Positions 24,487 through 33,158 of a stretch of 64,000 nt of DNA are shown in pieces. The translations under genes and the position numbers were made by a program. Below the pieces are notes generated by a model, which saw only the letters and a program-made list of their open reading frames with translations, made no database searches and was not told where the DNA came from. Location of the stretch: assembly GCA_039809495.1 (NCBI GenBank), contig JBDHVC010000017.1, positions 1 to 64,000 on the forward strand, read 5' to 3'. Within the stretch, counting starts at the first letter, position 1. Every line of letters starts with the position of its first letter. Source of the stretch: JAFLCL01 sp039809495. GTDB lineage: Bacteria > Myxococcota_A > Polyangia > Polyangiales > Sandaracinaceae.

Positions 24487-25332
24487 TCAGCGGCTCTGGC
24501 AGTAGCCCGCGGGGGCGCGCTGGATGTCGCGCAGGCGGGTCCGCGCCTCCGCGCTCTCGGGGGCGCGGGGGTGGGCTCGCTGGAGCGTCTCGAGCGCCGT
24601 CCGCGCGGAGTCGCACTCGTGGAGGCGGAAGAAGGCGTCGCCCATCGCGAGGAGCGCCGCGGGCACCTGGTCGCCCGAGGCGTAGTCCGAGAGGACGCGC
24701 CGCAGCTCCCCGAGCGCCGTCGCCGGCCGATCCTCCTGGAGGTAGCTCTGCGCGATGCGGAGCTGCGCGTCGTCGGCGCGCGCGTCCGTCGGGTAACGCG
24801 TGATGAAGGCGCGATCGAGCGCGCGCGCCGTGGAGAAGTCGCGCGCCTCGTACGCGACGCGCGCGGCGTTGAAGTGATCGTTCGCGTTCGCGGGGATCTG
24901 CGCCTCGTCGACGGGCATGTCGATCCCCGCGCGCCGCGCGAGCTGCGTCATGCGCGCCTCGTAGTCGCGCTGCTGGGCGGCGAACTCCTCCTGGAGCCGC
25001 GCGAGCTCGTGCCGGACCTCGTCGATCTGCCCGCTCTGCGCCATCAGGCGCTGCTCGAGGTCGTCGACGCGCGCGCCCGTGTCGGCGCTGTTCCTCGTGA
25101 TGAGCGCGGTGCCCTGCTCGAGCACGTGCTCGAGCTGGAGCACCTTCGTGTGCGCGTCCTCCATCTGCGCCGTGTAGCCGGCCGACGAGCTCTCGAGGGC
25201 GCTCAGCCGCTCGTCGAGCGAGGCGGCGCGGCGCTCGAGGGCGCTCCCCTGATCGGCGCTCGTCCAGAGGAAGCAGCCCGAGGCGAGCCCGGCGCACAGG
25301 GAGAGCGCGAGGACGAGCGCGCGCGGTCGCAT
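24487..25332 (-). CDS. cpoB: Tol-Pal associated protein CpoB (YbgF-like)
   Basis: 281 residues. Lipobox LASGC (Cys20), so unlike E. coli CpoB it is predicted to be lipidated. A coiled coil follows (about 30-130: LERRAASLDERLSAL ... LEQRLMAQSGQIDEVRHELARLQEEF), then TPRs (about 150-265: HFNAARVAYEARDFSTARALDRAFI, RIAQSYLQEDRPATALGELRRVL). CpoB links the Tol-Pal machine with peptidoglycan synthesis at division. It sits just downstream of pal, the usual order, which supports the call. Confidence 0.85.
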   Translation of the reverse strand: MRPRALVLALSLCAGLASGCFLWTSADQGSALERRAASLDERLSALESSSAGYTAQMEDAHTKVLQLEHVLEQGTALITRNSADTGARVDDLEQRLMAQSGQIDEVRHELARLQEEFAAQQRDYEARMTQLARRAGIDMPVDEAQIPANANDHFNAARVAYEARDFSTARALDRAFITRYPTDARADDAQLRIAQSYLQEDRPATALGELRRVLSDYASGDQVPAALLAMGDAFFRLHECDSARTALETLQRAHPRAPESAEARTRLRDIQRAPAGYCQSR

Positions 25333-25424
25333 CGCTCGGAGCGAAAGGGCCGAGCCCACCGACCCGGGGCGCGGGCAGGTGGGCTCGTCTTCACGAAGGG
25401 AGGGCATCCCTCGATCCGGAGAGC

Positions 25425-26108
25425 TCAACGCTCGGTGATCTCGGCGCGGCGATCGCGAGACCAGCCGTACTCGTCCGAGCCGGTCGCCATCTCCTCGCCG
25501 ACCGAGCGCGTCGTCATCCGGCGGCGCTCGATGCCCAGGCGCTGCAGGTGATCGCGGGTGGCGCGCGCGCGGCGATCGCCGAGCGCCATGTTGTACTCCT
25601 CGGTGCCGCGCGGATCGCACATGCCGGTGATCTGGACGCTCTGGATCGAGCGCTCCTGCATGCAGCTCACGTCCGCCTGGAGCGCCGAGCGCGCGGCGTC
25701 GTCGAGGTTGCTCTCGTCGAACGCGAAGTAGACCGGCTGGAGCTGACAGACCTGCGGCTCGGGCGTCGTCGGCTCGACCTCGGCCTGGACCGGGCGCGGC
25801 ACGCACGCGTTGTTCTGGCACATCTGATCCGCGGGGCAGTCGCGATCGCTGTTGCACCAGCCGGGGATGGGCACGCAGTCGTTCTGCTCGCACATCTGAC
25901 CGATCGGGCACTGCGAGTCGTCGCGGCAGTCCTCGCAGCGGCCGTTGATGCAGAACTCACCCTCGTGGCACTGCTCGTCGTTGTCGCAGTTGGGGTAGGT
26001 TGGGCCGCACGCGACACCGAGCGCACCCATGCCGATCGCGACCGTCACGTAGACCGCTCGAGGCCACGCGACACCCTTCAACCATGAGCTGTTTCGCTGT
26101 CGATCCAT
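25425..26108 (-). CDS. pal: Pal-like lipoprotein with a Cys-rich insertion before the OmpA domain
   Basis: 227 residues. Signal with lipobox LGVAC (Cys34). The C-terminal OmpA-like domain (about 120-227) has VYFAFDESNLDD, GMCDPRGTEEYNMALGDRRARATRDHL and the peptidoglycan-binding Asp/Arg pattern, so it should anchor the outer membrane to the wall. Unusual is a segment of about 65 residues before it with three repeats of the type CxxDxQCPxGQMCxxNxCV (CDNDEQC, CRDDSQC, CNSDRDC), each a small disulfide module. A good ribosome site (AGAGGAAGAAC) precedes ATG 26108. tolB and tolQRA are not here. Confidence 0.85.
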   Translation of the reverse strand: MDRQRNSSWLKGVAWPRAVYVTVAIGMGALGVACGPTYPNCDNDEQCHEGEFCINGRCEDCRDDSQCPIGQMCEQNDCVPIPGWCNSDRDCPADQMCQNNACVPRPVQAEVEPTTPEPQVCQLQPVYFAFDESNLDDAARSALQADVSCMQERSIQSVQITGMCDPRGTEEYNMALGDRRARATRDHLQRLGIERRRMTTRSVGEEMATGSDEYGWSRDRRAEITER

Positions 26109-26282
26109 GTTCTTCCTCTTGGACGGCCGAGGCGGCCGAACACCCGTAGGCAGACCTCACGAGCGCGGTGGCGCTCCTGCCCAGAATCCGCGCTCCCCTG
26201 TAGTGGGCGGCGCGAGACCTGTCAACCGCGCCCGCCCGCGGGCGTGGAGTTGTGCGACGGCGGTGTGATAGAAGCCAGCCCC

Positions 26283-27482
26283 ATGCCGCGCGACCTGGCC
26301 CAGCGCCTCTCGTCCATCAAGCCCTCCGCCACCCTCGCCATCTCCGATCGAGCGGCCTCGCTCCGAGCCGCGGGCGTGGACGTCATCTCCTTCAGCCTCG
26401 GGGAGCCGGACTTCCCGACCCCGTCGAACGTCCGAGAGGCCGCCAAGCTGGCCATCGACCAAGGCCACACGCGCTACACGAAGGTCCGCGGCGTCCCGCC
26501 CCTGCTCGAGGCGATCGCGAAGGACGCCAACGCGCGGCGCGGGACGAGCTACGGGCCCTCGGAGGTGGTCGTCTCCGTCGGCGCGAAGCACGCCCTCTTC
26601 AACCTCTCGCTCGCGCTCTACGAGCCGGGTGACGAGGTGCTCATCCCGACGCCCTACTGGGTGAGCTACCCGGAGCAGGTCCTGCTCGCGGGCGCGACGC
26701 CGAGGTTCGTCGAGACGACCGAGGCGAGCGGGTTTCGGTTGACCCCGGAGGCGCTCGAGGGGGCCCTCGGACCGCGGACGAAGGCGCTCATCCTCTGCAC
26801 CCCCTCGAACCCGACCGGCGCCGCCTACGACCGCGCGAGCCTCGAGGCGCTCGCCGCCGTGCTGCGGCGGCACGACTGCTGGATCCTCGTCGACGAGATC
26901 TACGGGCAGCTCGTCTACGACGGCTTCGAGCAGGTCTCGCTCGCCACCGTGGCGCCGGATCTGCGCGAGCGGATCGTGATCATCGACGGCGTCAGCAAGT
27001 CGCACGCGATGACCGGCTGGCGCATCGGCTGGATGCTCTGCCCCGCGGCGCTCGCGAGCGCGTGCGAGATGGTGCAGAGCCAGGCGACCTCCAACCCGAG
27101 CGCCATCGCGCAGCGCGCGGCGCTCGCCGCGGTGACGGGCGATCGCGCGGCGCTCGGCGAGATGATCGAGGAATTCGCCGCGCGACGGCGGCTGATGGTG
27201 GAGGGGCTCCGCGCCATCGCGGGGATCCAATGCCGCATGCCCGAGGGCGCTTTCTACGCGTTCCCGTCGATCGAGGGCCTGCTCGGCAAGCGCGCGGGCG
27301 AAGAGCCGCTCGAGGACGATCTCGCCGTCTCGAGCTTCTTCCTCGAGCAGGCGCGCTGCGCCGTCGTCCCGGGCAGCGCGTTCGGCGCGCCCGGCTTCGT
27401 GCGCCTCTCGTACGCGACCTCGCAGGCGCAGATCCGCGAGGGCCTCGCGCGCCTCGCGGGCGCGGTCGAGTCGCTGCGCTGA
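26283..27482 (+). CDS. Class I aminotransferase (aspartate aminotransferase type)
   Basis: 399-residue PLP enzyme of fold type I. Seen: SLGEPDFPTP, the cofactor region VGAKHALFNL, PYWVSYPEQV, CTPSNPTGA, VDEIYGQLVYDG, the PLP lysine in SKSHAMTGWRIGW, and substrate Arg in GFVRLSYA. Closest to the Igamma AspAT group (aspC/aatA); could also serve as a prephenate or methionine aminotransferase. TAGAAG ends 8 nt before ATG 26283 with no ribosome site. It is divergent from pal over 174 bp. Confidence 0.9.
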   Translation: MPRDLAQRLSSIKPSATLAISDRAASLRAAGVDVISFSLGEPDFPTPSNVREAAKLAIDQGHTRYTKVRGVPPLLEAIAKDANARRGTSYGPSEVVVSVGAKHALFNLSLALYEPGDEVLIPTPYWVSYPEQVLLAGATPRFVETTEASGFRLTPEALEGALGPRTKALILCTPSNPTGAAYDRASLEALAAVLRRHDCWILVDEIYGQLVYDGFEQVSLATVAPDLRERIVIIDGVSKSHAMTGWRIGWMLCPAALASACEMVQSQATSNPSAIAQRAALAAVTGDRAALGEMIEEFAARRRLMVEGLRAIAGIQCRMPEGAFYAFPSIEGLLGKRAGEEPLEDDLAVSSFFLEQARCAVVPGSAFGAPGFVRLSYATSQAQIREGLARLAGAVESLR

Positions 27483-27523
27483 CGCCCCGAGGCCGACGCA
27501 CGAATTCGCTCGTCGCGAGCCGA

Positions 27524-27586
27524 AGCCCCGCGCGAGCGAGCCGGGTTCGCGCCCTTTCGCGCGCGCGCGGATCTTTTTTCGGCGAA
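27524..27586 (+). terminator. Possible intrinsic terminator after the aminotransferase
   Basis: G+C-rich inverted segments (GCGCGA / TCGCGC) are followed by a run of six T residues, very rare in this sequence, about 90 bp after the stop. The stem is short, so the call rests mostly on the T-run. Confidence 0.35.
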
Positions 27587-27646
27587 CGTCGACGAGAACT
27601 GTCAGCCCCGAGCGCGAGTGTGCTAGGTGACGATCACGGTCGATCG

Positions 27647-28498
27647 ATGCGCACACCTCACGTCGCGATGCGCATGGCCGCCATCCTGGCGGTGATGATC
27701 GGGGGTTGCGATGAGCGGAGCGCCGAGCGCCCTCGCCCTAGCAGCCCTCCGACGACGGACCCGTCCGTCGTCGCGCGGAGCGGCTACACGGTCGTCACGA
27801 GCGGCGAGGTCGGCAGCCTCTCGGGGACGGTGAGGTGGCAGGGGGCGCCGCCCGAGGCGGTGGAGCTCCACACCGAAGGCCCCTGCGGCCCCACACGCTC
27901 CGTCTCCTCGATGCAGATCGGGCGTGGGGGCGCGGTCGAGGGCGCCGTCGTCGTGCTCGAAGGCGTCCACGAGGGGCGGCTCCCGCTCGGCGGCGAAGCG
28001 CGGGTGAGCTTCGAGGGCTGTGGGCTCAGCGCGAGCGTGACCGCCGTCTCCGTGGGAACGACGATCCGCTTCGACAACCGCGAGGAGCTCCTCCACAACC
28101 TCCGCATCGTCGGCCGAGGCGAGAGCCTCCTCGACGTCGGGCTCCCCCACCGCGGCGACAGCGTGGAGGCGACCGCGCGGACGGGCGTCTATCGTATCAC
28201 CGACGATGCCGCACACCCGTGGATCGAAGGGTTTCTGTACGTCACGGACCACCCCTACGTCGCCGTCACCAACGCGGACGGGCGCTTCCAGCTCAGCCGC
28301 GTCCCCGTGGGGCTGTATCAACTTCGGCTGTGGCACCCCGGCCTCCTCCGCGCGGACGCGACGTCGTCGGGGCGCCCGCTGCGGACGGCGCCGATCGTGC
28401 TCCTGCGCCCGATCGCCATCTCGGAGGGGCGGGACTCGACGACCGACTTTCAGCTCGACGCGAGCCTCGTCGAGGCGGCGGGCGCGCCGACACCCTGA
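27647..28498 (+). CDS. Lipoprotein with cupredoxin-like and carboxypeptidase-regulatory-like domains
   Basis: 283 residues, lipobox MIGGC (Cys21). The mature part starts with a beta-sandwich (GSLSGTVRWQGAPPEAVEL) then a plastocyanin-like stretch (SVGTTIRFDNREELLHNLRI), and closes with YVTDHPYVAVTNADGRFQLSRVPVGLYQLRLWHPG, typical of carboxypeptidase-regulatory-like folds. Proteins of this layout occur with cytochromes and methylamine-type electron transfer, but copper ligands are incomplete here (one His in the LLHN motif), so metal binding is doubtful. Its last 49 nt overlap the convergent gene. Confidence 0.65.
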   Translation: MRTPHVAMRMAAILAVMIGGCDERSAERPRPSSPPTTDPSVVARSGYTVVTSGEVGSLSGTVRWQGAPPEAVELHTEGPCGPTRSVSSMQIGRGGAVEGAVVVLEGVHEGRLPLGGEARVSFEGCGLSASVTAVSVGTTIRFDNREELLHNLRIVGRGESLLDVGLPHRGDSVEATARTGVYRITDDAAHPWIEGFLYVTDHPYVAVTNADGRFQLSRVPVGLYQLRLWHPGLLRADATSSGRPLRTAPIVLLRPIAISEGRDSTTDFQLDASLVEAAGAPTP

Positions 28499-29544
28499 AG
28501 ATCCATATCGCCATCGATACGATTCTCCTCGTCACGCCCGACGCGCGCGAAGAGCAGCGCGGCGAGGACCTCGTAGAGGAGCGGCGCTGGCGCGCGAGGC
28601 GCGAGGCCCGCGGCGATCCAGAGCAAGACGGCGGCGCCGAGCGCCCGCTGCTCGGGGAGGAGCGTGAGCGCGAGCCCGAGGCCCACCGAGGCGCCGATCG
28701 GGATCGCGTAGAGCCACGTCTGGGCGGCCTGGAGGCTCGAGAGCCGAAAGCCCGCGTAGGCGATCCGCGCCGCGTCCGCGTGGAGCGCGGCCTGGAGCGC
28801 GAGCCCGAGCAGGATCACGGCGACGGCCGCGGCGAGCGCGAGCGCCGCCTGCCGCCTGCCACCCCGAAAGCGCCGCCGAAGCGCGCGATCGGCGAAGAGG
28901 GTGAGGGGGGCGAGGAGCCAGCCGAGCTCGGAGCCGTGGCGGCTCGCGAGGCCGACGAGGCCGAGGGCCGGGAGCGCGACGCCAGAGAGCGAGCGGAGCA
29001 GGGTGATGGTCATACCCGCGAGCGCGAGGCACGCGGTGAGGCCCGCGACCATCGAGACGCGCGCCGAGGCCGAGCGGCGCGCGGGGATCGACGTGAGCCC
29101 GACGACGACCACGAGCGCGCCCGCGCCGAGGAAGCCGACGCCGAGCAGCGCGGAGGGGACGCGCGCGCGATCGGTGACGAGCGCGAGGACGACGCTCGGC
29201 ACATAGAGGCCCGAGGTCGCGGCGACGGCGGTCCGCGCGGCGAGCGTCGCGAGCGGGCGCTCGGGCCACGCCACGCGCCAGCTGGCGAAGAGCTCGGCCA
29301 CGAGGAGCGTCAGGCCGAGCAGCGCGGCGAGGTTGCGCAGGAGCGCCCCCGCCTCGCCGAGCGGCAGCCAGAGCGCGCGCGCGTTCGGCGCGACGAGCCG
29401 GAGCGCGAGCCGGTTGATGGCGAGGTCGGCGAGGGCGAGCCCGGCGACCGCGAGCTCGAGCCAGGCCCCATGGCGGAGCGCCCGCGTGAGAACAGGCTCC
29501 TCGGTCGGCTCGCGGGGGCTCGCGTCGGGCTCACCGACAGGCAC
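28450..29544 (-). CDS. Polytopic membrane protein, unknown function
   Basis: 364 residues, about nine or ten hydrophobic helices separated by short basic loops; no recognised motif. GTG 29544 is preceded by TAGGGT ending 6 nt upstream. The last 16 codons run over the convergent lipoprotein gene (overlap 28450-28498), which is unusual; the tail there (GVGAPAASTRLASS) is soluble and could be a fortuitous extension. It might be a transporter or a transmembrane sensor; I cannot tell. Confidence 0.6.
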   Translation of the reverse strand: MPVGEPDASPREPTEEPVLTRALRHGAWLELAVAGLALADLAINRLALRLVAPNARALWLPLGEAGALLRNLAALLGLTLLVAELFASWRVAWPERPLATLAARTAVAATSGLYVPSVVLALVTDRARVPSALLGVGFLGAGALVVVVGLTSIPARRSASARVSMVAGLTACLALAGMTITLLRSLSGVALPALGLVGLASRHGSELGWLLAPLTLFADRALRRRFRGGRRQAALALAAAVAVILLGLALQAALHADAARIAYAGFRLSSLQAAQTWLYAIPIGASVGLGLALTLLPEQRALGAAVLLWIAAGLAPRAPAPLLYEVLAALLFARVGRDEENRIDGDMDLQGVGAPAASTRLASS

Positions 29545-29641
29545 GCGCGGACCCTACGCCGAGCGGCCCCGGCTCGGCAACCCTCGCGTCGGGGAGGCTC
29601 GAGGCAGCGTACGCGGGGCCGAGCGCGCTACCATGCGGCGC

Positions 29642-30595
29642 ATGCGCGCCTTGATCCTCGGGGCAACGGGCCTGGCCGGCGGGGCGATCCGCAAGCGCTC
29701 GCGCGAGGCCGGTGACGAGGTGATCGCGCTCGTCCGACACGAGCGCGCGCCCTTCGACGACGGATCGCGGATCCGGGTGGGATCGATCGGCGATCCGAAC
29801 GCGATCGCCGAGGCCGCGGAGGGCGTGGACGTCATCTTCGTCGCGGTGGGGCTCCCGATCGGGCGGGCCGCCGAGGAGTATCGCTGGCTGCACGTCGCGG
29901 GCGTCGAGAACGTGATCCGCGCGGCGCGCCACGTCGGGGTGCCGCGCGTCGTGCTGATCTCCTCCGCCGACGTCGTCCTCGCCGACCTGCCGCGGATCCA
30001 CTGGGACGAGAAGCGCGACCTCCCTCACCCGCCGGTCAGCGCGCGCGCGCGGGCGCTCAAGCTCGGAGAGGAGATCGCGCTCGCCGCGAGCGACCGCTCC
30101 CTCGACGTGACCGCGCTCCGCCCAGGCTGGCTCTGGGGGCCCGGCGATCGGGCGCGGCTCTCCGGACTGGTCGCGGAGGCGCGCTCGGGCGGCATCGACC
30201 TCTGCGGCGACGGCCGGAACCTCGTCGCGACGACCTACGTCGAGCACCTCGCCGACGCGGCTCGGCTCGCCGCGCGCTCGCCTCGCGCGCCTGGCCAGGC
30301 GTACTACGTCGGAGACCCGGAATTCCTCGAGATCCGCGAGTTCTTGGGGATCTTGAGCCGGACGCTCTCCCTCCCGACGCCCCGCGCGACGGTTCCGTAT
30401 CGTTTGCGGTACATCTGGACGCGGCTCGCGGGGGGGCGGCTCCCGCTCGAGGAGGTGATCCGGCGGGGGCAGGCGACGTACTTCGACACGCAGAAGGCCA
30501 CCGCGGAGCTGGGCTTCGAGCCTCGCACGTCGATCGACCAGGGGATGGCGGCGCTCGCGCGCTGGTACTGGTCCGAGCGCGGTGAGGGCGTGTAG
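29642..30595 (+). CDS. NAD-dependent epimerase/dehydratase family protein
   Basis: 317 residues, extended short-chain dehydrogenase fold: GATGLAGGA nucleotide motif at residues 7-15, VIFVAVGLPIG, RVVLISSADVV, TALRPGWLWGPGD, and VEHLADAARLA near the substrate lid. The catalytic YxxxK reads with Ala in place of Tyr (SARARALKLGEE), so ordinary dehydrogenase chemistry is doubtful. TACCAT ends 7 nt before ATG 29642. Stop is TAG. It lies 11 bp before the response regulator gene. Confidence 0.8.
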   Translation: MRALILGATGLAGGAIRKRSREAGDEVIALVRHERAPFDDGSRIRVGSIGDPNAIAEAAEGVDVIFVAVGLPIGRAAEEYRWLHVAGVENVIRAARHVGVPRVVLISSADVVLADLPRIHWDEKRDLPHPPVSARARALKLGEEIALAASDRSLDVTALRPGWLWGPGDRARLSGLVAEARSGGIDLCGDGRNLVATTYVEHLADAARLAARSPRAPGQAYYVGDPEFLEIREFLGILSRTLSLPTPRATVPYRLRYIWTRLAGGRLPLEEVIRRGQATYFDTQKATAELGFEPRTSIDQGMAALARWYWSERGEGV

Positions 30596-30606
30596 CCTTC
30601 GCCGCG

Positions 30607-31332
30607 ATGGCCGACGCCGATGACGCGCGCCCCCTGCGGCTGCTCCTCGTCGAGGACGAGGAGCACCTCGCGACGGGGCTCCGACTCAACCTGGAGCTCG
30701 ACGGCTTCGAGGCGAAGATCGCCAAGACGGGCCGCGAGGCCGCCGAGGCCCTGCTCTCACCGCGCGGCTTCGACGCGATCGTGCTCGACGTCATGCTGCC
30801 CGACATCGACGGCTTCACGGTCTGCGAGCGCCTGCGCGCGGCGGGCAACTACACCCCCGTCCTGATGCTGACGGCGCGCAACGATCCCGAGGATCGCGTG
30901 CGCGGCCTCGAGGCCGGGGCGGACGACTACCTCGCGAAGCCCTTCGAGCTGCCCGAGCTCCTCGCGCGGGTGCGCTCGCTCCTGCGTCGACGCCGCTGGG
31001 ATCGTCGCGGCGAGCCGAAGGACGCCGCGCAGGGCGCGATGACGATCGGCGAGCTGAGCGTGGACTTCGAGGCGCACGAGGTGACGGTGCGCGGCCAGCC
31101 CGTGAAGCTCACGCGGCTCGAGCTCGACCTCCTGCGCTTCTTCGTCGAGCACCCAGGCAAGGTCGTCTCGCGGCAGCACCTGCTCGAGGAGGTCTGGAAG
31201 CTCCACAACTACTCGACCGCGCGGACCGTCGACAACTTCGTCTCGCGGCTGCGACGTCACGTCGAGCCCGATCCGCAGAACCCGACGCACATCGTGTCGA
31301 TCCGCGGCGCGGGCTACAAGTTCGTCCCGTGA
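30607..31332 (+). CDS. OmpR-family response regulator
   Basis: 241 residues. Receiver domain with acidic pair (VEDEEH), phospho-acceptor Asp61 in VLDVMLPDIDG, Thr in MLTARN and Lys in YLAKPFE, all intact. The winged-helix effector (about 145-241) shows LTRLELDLLRFFVEHPGKVVSR, TVDNFVSRLRRHVEPDP and IVSIRGAGYKFVP. TAGCCT ends 8 nt before the ATG. No kinase gene is adjacent; the next gene overlaps its stop and encodes a lipoprotein, so the partner is elsewhere. Confidence 0.93.
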   Translation: MADADDARPLRLLLVEDEEHLATGLRLNLELDGFEAKIAKTGREAAEALLSPRGFDAIVLDVMLPDIDGFTVCERLRAAGNYTPVLMLTARNDPEDRVRGLEAGADDYLAKPFELPELLARVRSLLRRRRWDRRGEPKDAAQGAMTIGELSVDFEAHEVTVRGQPVKLTRLELDLLRFFVEHPGKVVSRQHLLEEVWKLHNYSTARTVDNFVSRLRRHVEPDPQNPTHIVSIRGAGYKFVP

Positions 31333-32438
31333 GCGGCGCATCGACGATGACGCCTCCCGGCGCGCTGCTCCTCGCGCTGCTCCTCACGCCGTGCGCCGCC
31401 GGCTGCGACGAAGCGAGCGAGGCGCGCGCGCCCGAGCCCGAGGAGCCGGCGCGGGCGCTCGAGGCGCCCTCCTCCGCCGAGGAGGCGCGCGACGACTCGA
31501 TCGAGGCGTGCGTCGAGCGGCTCGCGCGCGAGACGCCGCGCTCGGTCGCCGACACGATCGAGGCGACGGGCTACGACGAGCTCTTCGAGGACGCGTGCGC
31601 GATGCGGGCCGCGGTCGAGGAGCGCGGCGTCGCCCTCTGCGCGGGGATCCACGCGCGCCTCGTCCGACGCGCGTGCGAGGCGCGGGTCGCGATCGCCGCG
31701 CGCGACCCCGAGCTCTGCCCGAGCGGCTCGAGCGGGCGCGAGCCGCTCTGCGTCGCCCTCGCGACACGTGAGCGCGCGCTCTGCCGCGCGGCGCCGCTGC
31801 TCGAGCAGGAGGCGTGCGCGACGCTCCTCGGCGAGCCGAGCGCGTGCGACCGATCCATCGCGCCCGAGCTCTGCGAGGGCATCGTGCGGAGGCACGCGAG
31901 CCTGCTCGAGGACGCGCCCGAGGCGCGCCCGAGCGCCGCGCCCACCGCGCTCCCCACGCCCGAGCTGGTCCTCTCGTTCACGCGCGTCCAGGCGGGCGAG
32001 CCCGACGTCGAGGTGGATCGCGACCTCGCGCTCACGTCGCTCGATCGAGGCGCGCGGATCGCGCCCGAGGCGGGGCGCCCGGTGCTCGAGCTCGCCGATC
32101 CGATCGGGCTCGCCGCGCTCTCGAACGGCGGCCTCCCCGCGCTCGCCCTCCGCGTGCCGCTCCCCGACGCGAGCGAGCCCACCGCGCCTTTCAACGCACC
32201 GATCGCGCCGCTCGGGGCCTCGCTCGAGGCCACGCACCCCACGCTCGGGCGCCTGCGAGCCACCGAGGGGAGCGTCTCGATCACGCGCCTCTCGCTCGAG
32301 CGTGGGGGGGTCGTCGAGGGAACGCTCCGCGCCGTCGCCTCGAGCCCGTCCGGCCGCGTCCGCGTGACGGGCCGCTTTCGCACCTTCCTGCGCGACGTCT
32401 CGCTCGAGCCGAGCGCGGGGATCGAGGGGACCGAGTAG
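31329..32438 (+). CDS. Predicted lipoprotein coupled to the response regulator
   Basis: 369 residues; GTG overlaps the regulator stop (GTGA). Lipobox AAGC (Cys26), then an acidic linker. Residues about 55-185 are helical with ten or so cysteines at regular spacing (CVERLARE, CAMRAAVEERGVALC, CEARVAIAARDPELC, CRAAPLLEQEAC, CDRSIAPELC), likely disulfide-linked helical hairpins. The last part is beta-rich. No family recognised. Coupling to the regulator suggests it is needed in step with that response. Confidence 0.7.
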   Translation: MSGASTMTPPGALLLALLLTPCAAGCDEASEARAPEPEEPARALEAPSSAEEARDDSIEACVERLARETPRSVADTIEATGYDELFEDACAMRAAVEERGVALCAGIHARLVRRACEARVAIAARDPELCPSGSSGREPLCVALATRERALCRAAPLLEQEACATLLGEPSACDRSIAPELCEGIVRRHASLLEDAPEARPSAAPTALPTPELVLSFTRVQAGEPDVEVDRDLALTSLDRGARIAPEAGRPVLELADPIGLAALSNGGLPALALRVPLPDASEPTAPFNAPIAPLGASLEATHPTLGRLRATEGSVSITRLSLERGGVVEGTLRAVASSPSGRVRVTGRFRTFLRDVSLEPSAGIEGTE

Positions 32439-32441
32439 CGA

Positions 32442-33062
32442 TCAGGGCGCGGGGACGCTGAGGCCCGCGCAGCCCGCGACCTTGAACGAGGCGCCCTGCG
32501 TCGAGGTCGCGATGCCGCCCGTGGCGCTCAGGCCTCGGCAGAGCGTCATGCTCGCCTCGGCGCGCATCATCCGGCAGTAGACGTGGCCCTGCACGGTGGG
32601 CTCCCCCTCGTCGAGCACGAACTGGGCGTCGGTGATCTGGCAGGGCTGCGCGTTGCTCGGCGGCGCGCCGCCGACCACGCCCACGTACTCGTTGTCCTCG
32701 TAGAGCCGCACGGTGCCGCTCGTCGCCGTGCCACCGCTCCGGAGAAAGCCCACGTTCTGGAAGGCGAGGCGCTGCCCCGACGGAGTCGTGATGCTGAAGC
32801 TGACGAAGCGCTGATCGGCCGTCTCGGTGACGCGGCAGGAGATGAGGGCGCCGTCCTCGCCCGTGAAATTCGCGACGCCGCGATCCATCCCCTCGCTGCA
32901 GCCCGCCGCGCAGCCCATCGCGATCTCGTCCGCGCTCGGGCAGCGCATCTTCCAGGAGGCCTCCGCGTAGAGGCGGGGCGGATCGGTGTTGTTGCACGCG
33001 CCCAAGGGGAGGCAGAGGAGGGCGAAGAGCGAGAGGACCGAGGCGACCTGGATCGAGCGCAT
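32442..33062 (-). CDS. Predicted lipoprotein, unknown function
   Basis: 206 residues; lipobox PLGAC (Cys23); AAGGGAG ribosome site upstream of ATG 33062. The mature part is beta-rich with six to eight cysteines (MRCPSADEIAMGCAAGC, LISCRV, QPCQITDA, YCRMMRAEASMTLCRG, VAGC). Size and pattern fit a small disulfide-bonded beta-sandwich. No match recognised. Confidence 0.65.
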   Translation of the reverse strand: MRSIQVASVLSLFALLCLPLGACNNTDPPRLYAEASWKMRCPSADEIAMGCAAGCSEGMDRGVANFTGEDGALISCRVTETADQRFVSFSITTPSGQRLAFQNVGFLRSGGTATSGTVRLYEDNEYVGVVGGAPPSNAQPCQITDAQFVLDEGEPTVQGHVYCRMMRAEASMTLCRGLSATGGIATSTQGASFKVAGCAGLSVPAP

Positions 33063-33158
33063 GGAGGGCTCCCTTCGAGGTGTGGGGCGTGCCGTCGCGC
33101 CCCGAAGCTACCGTGGCGATGCTTCTACCATGCCCGGGCGGGTGCGCCGAGAGACCGG

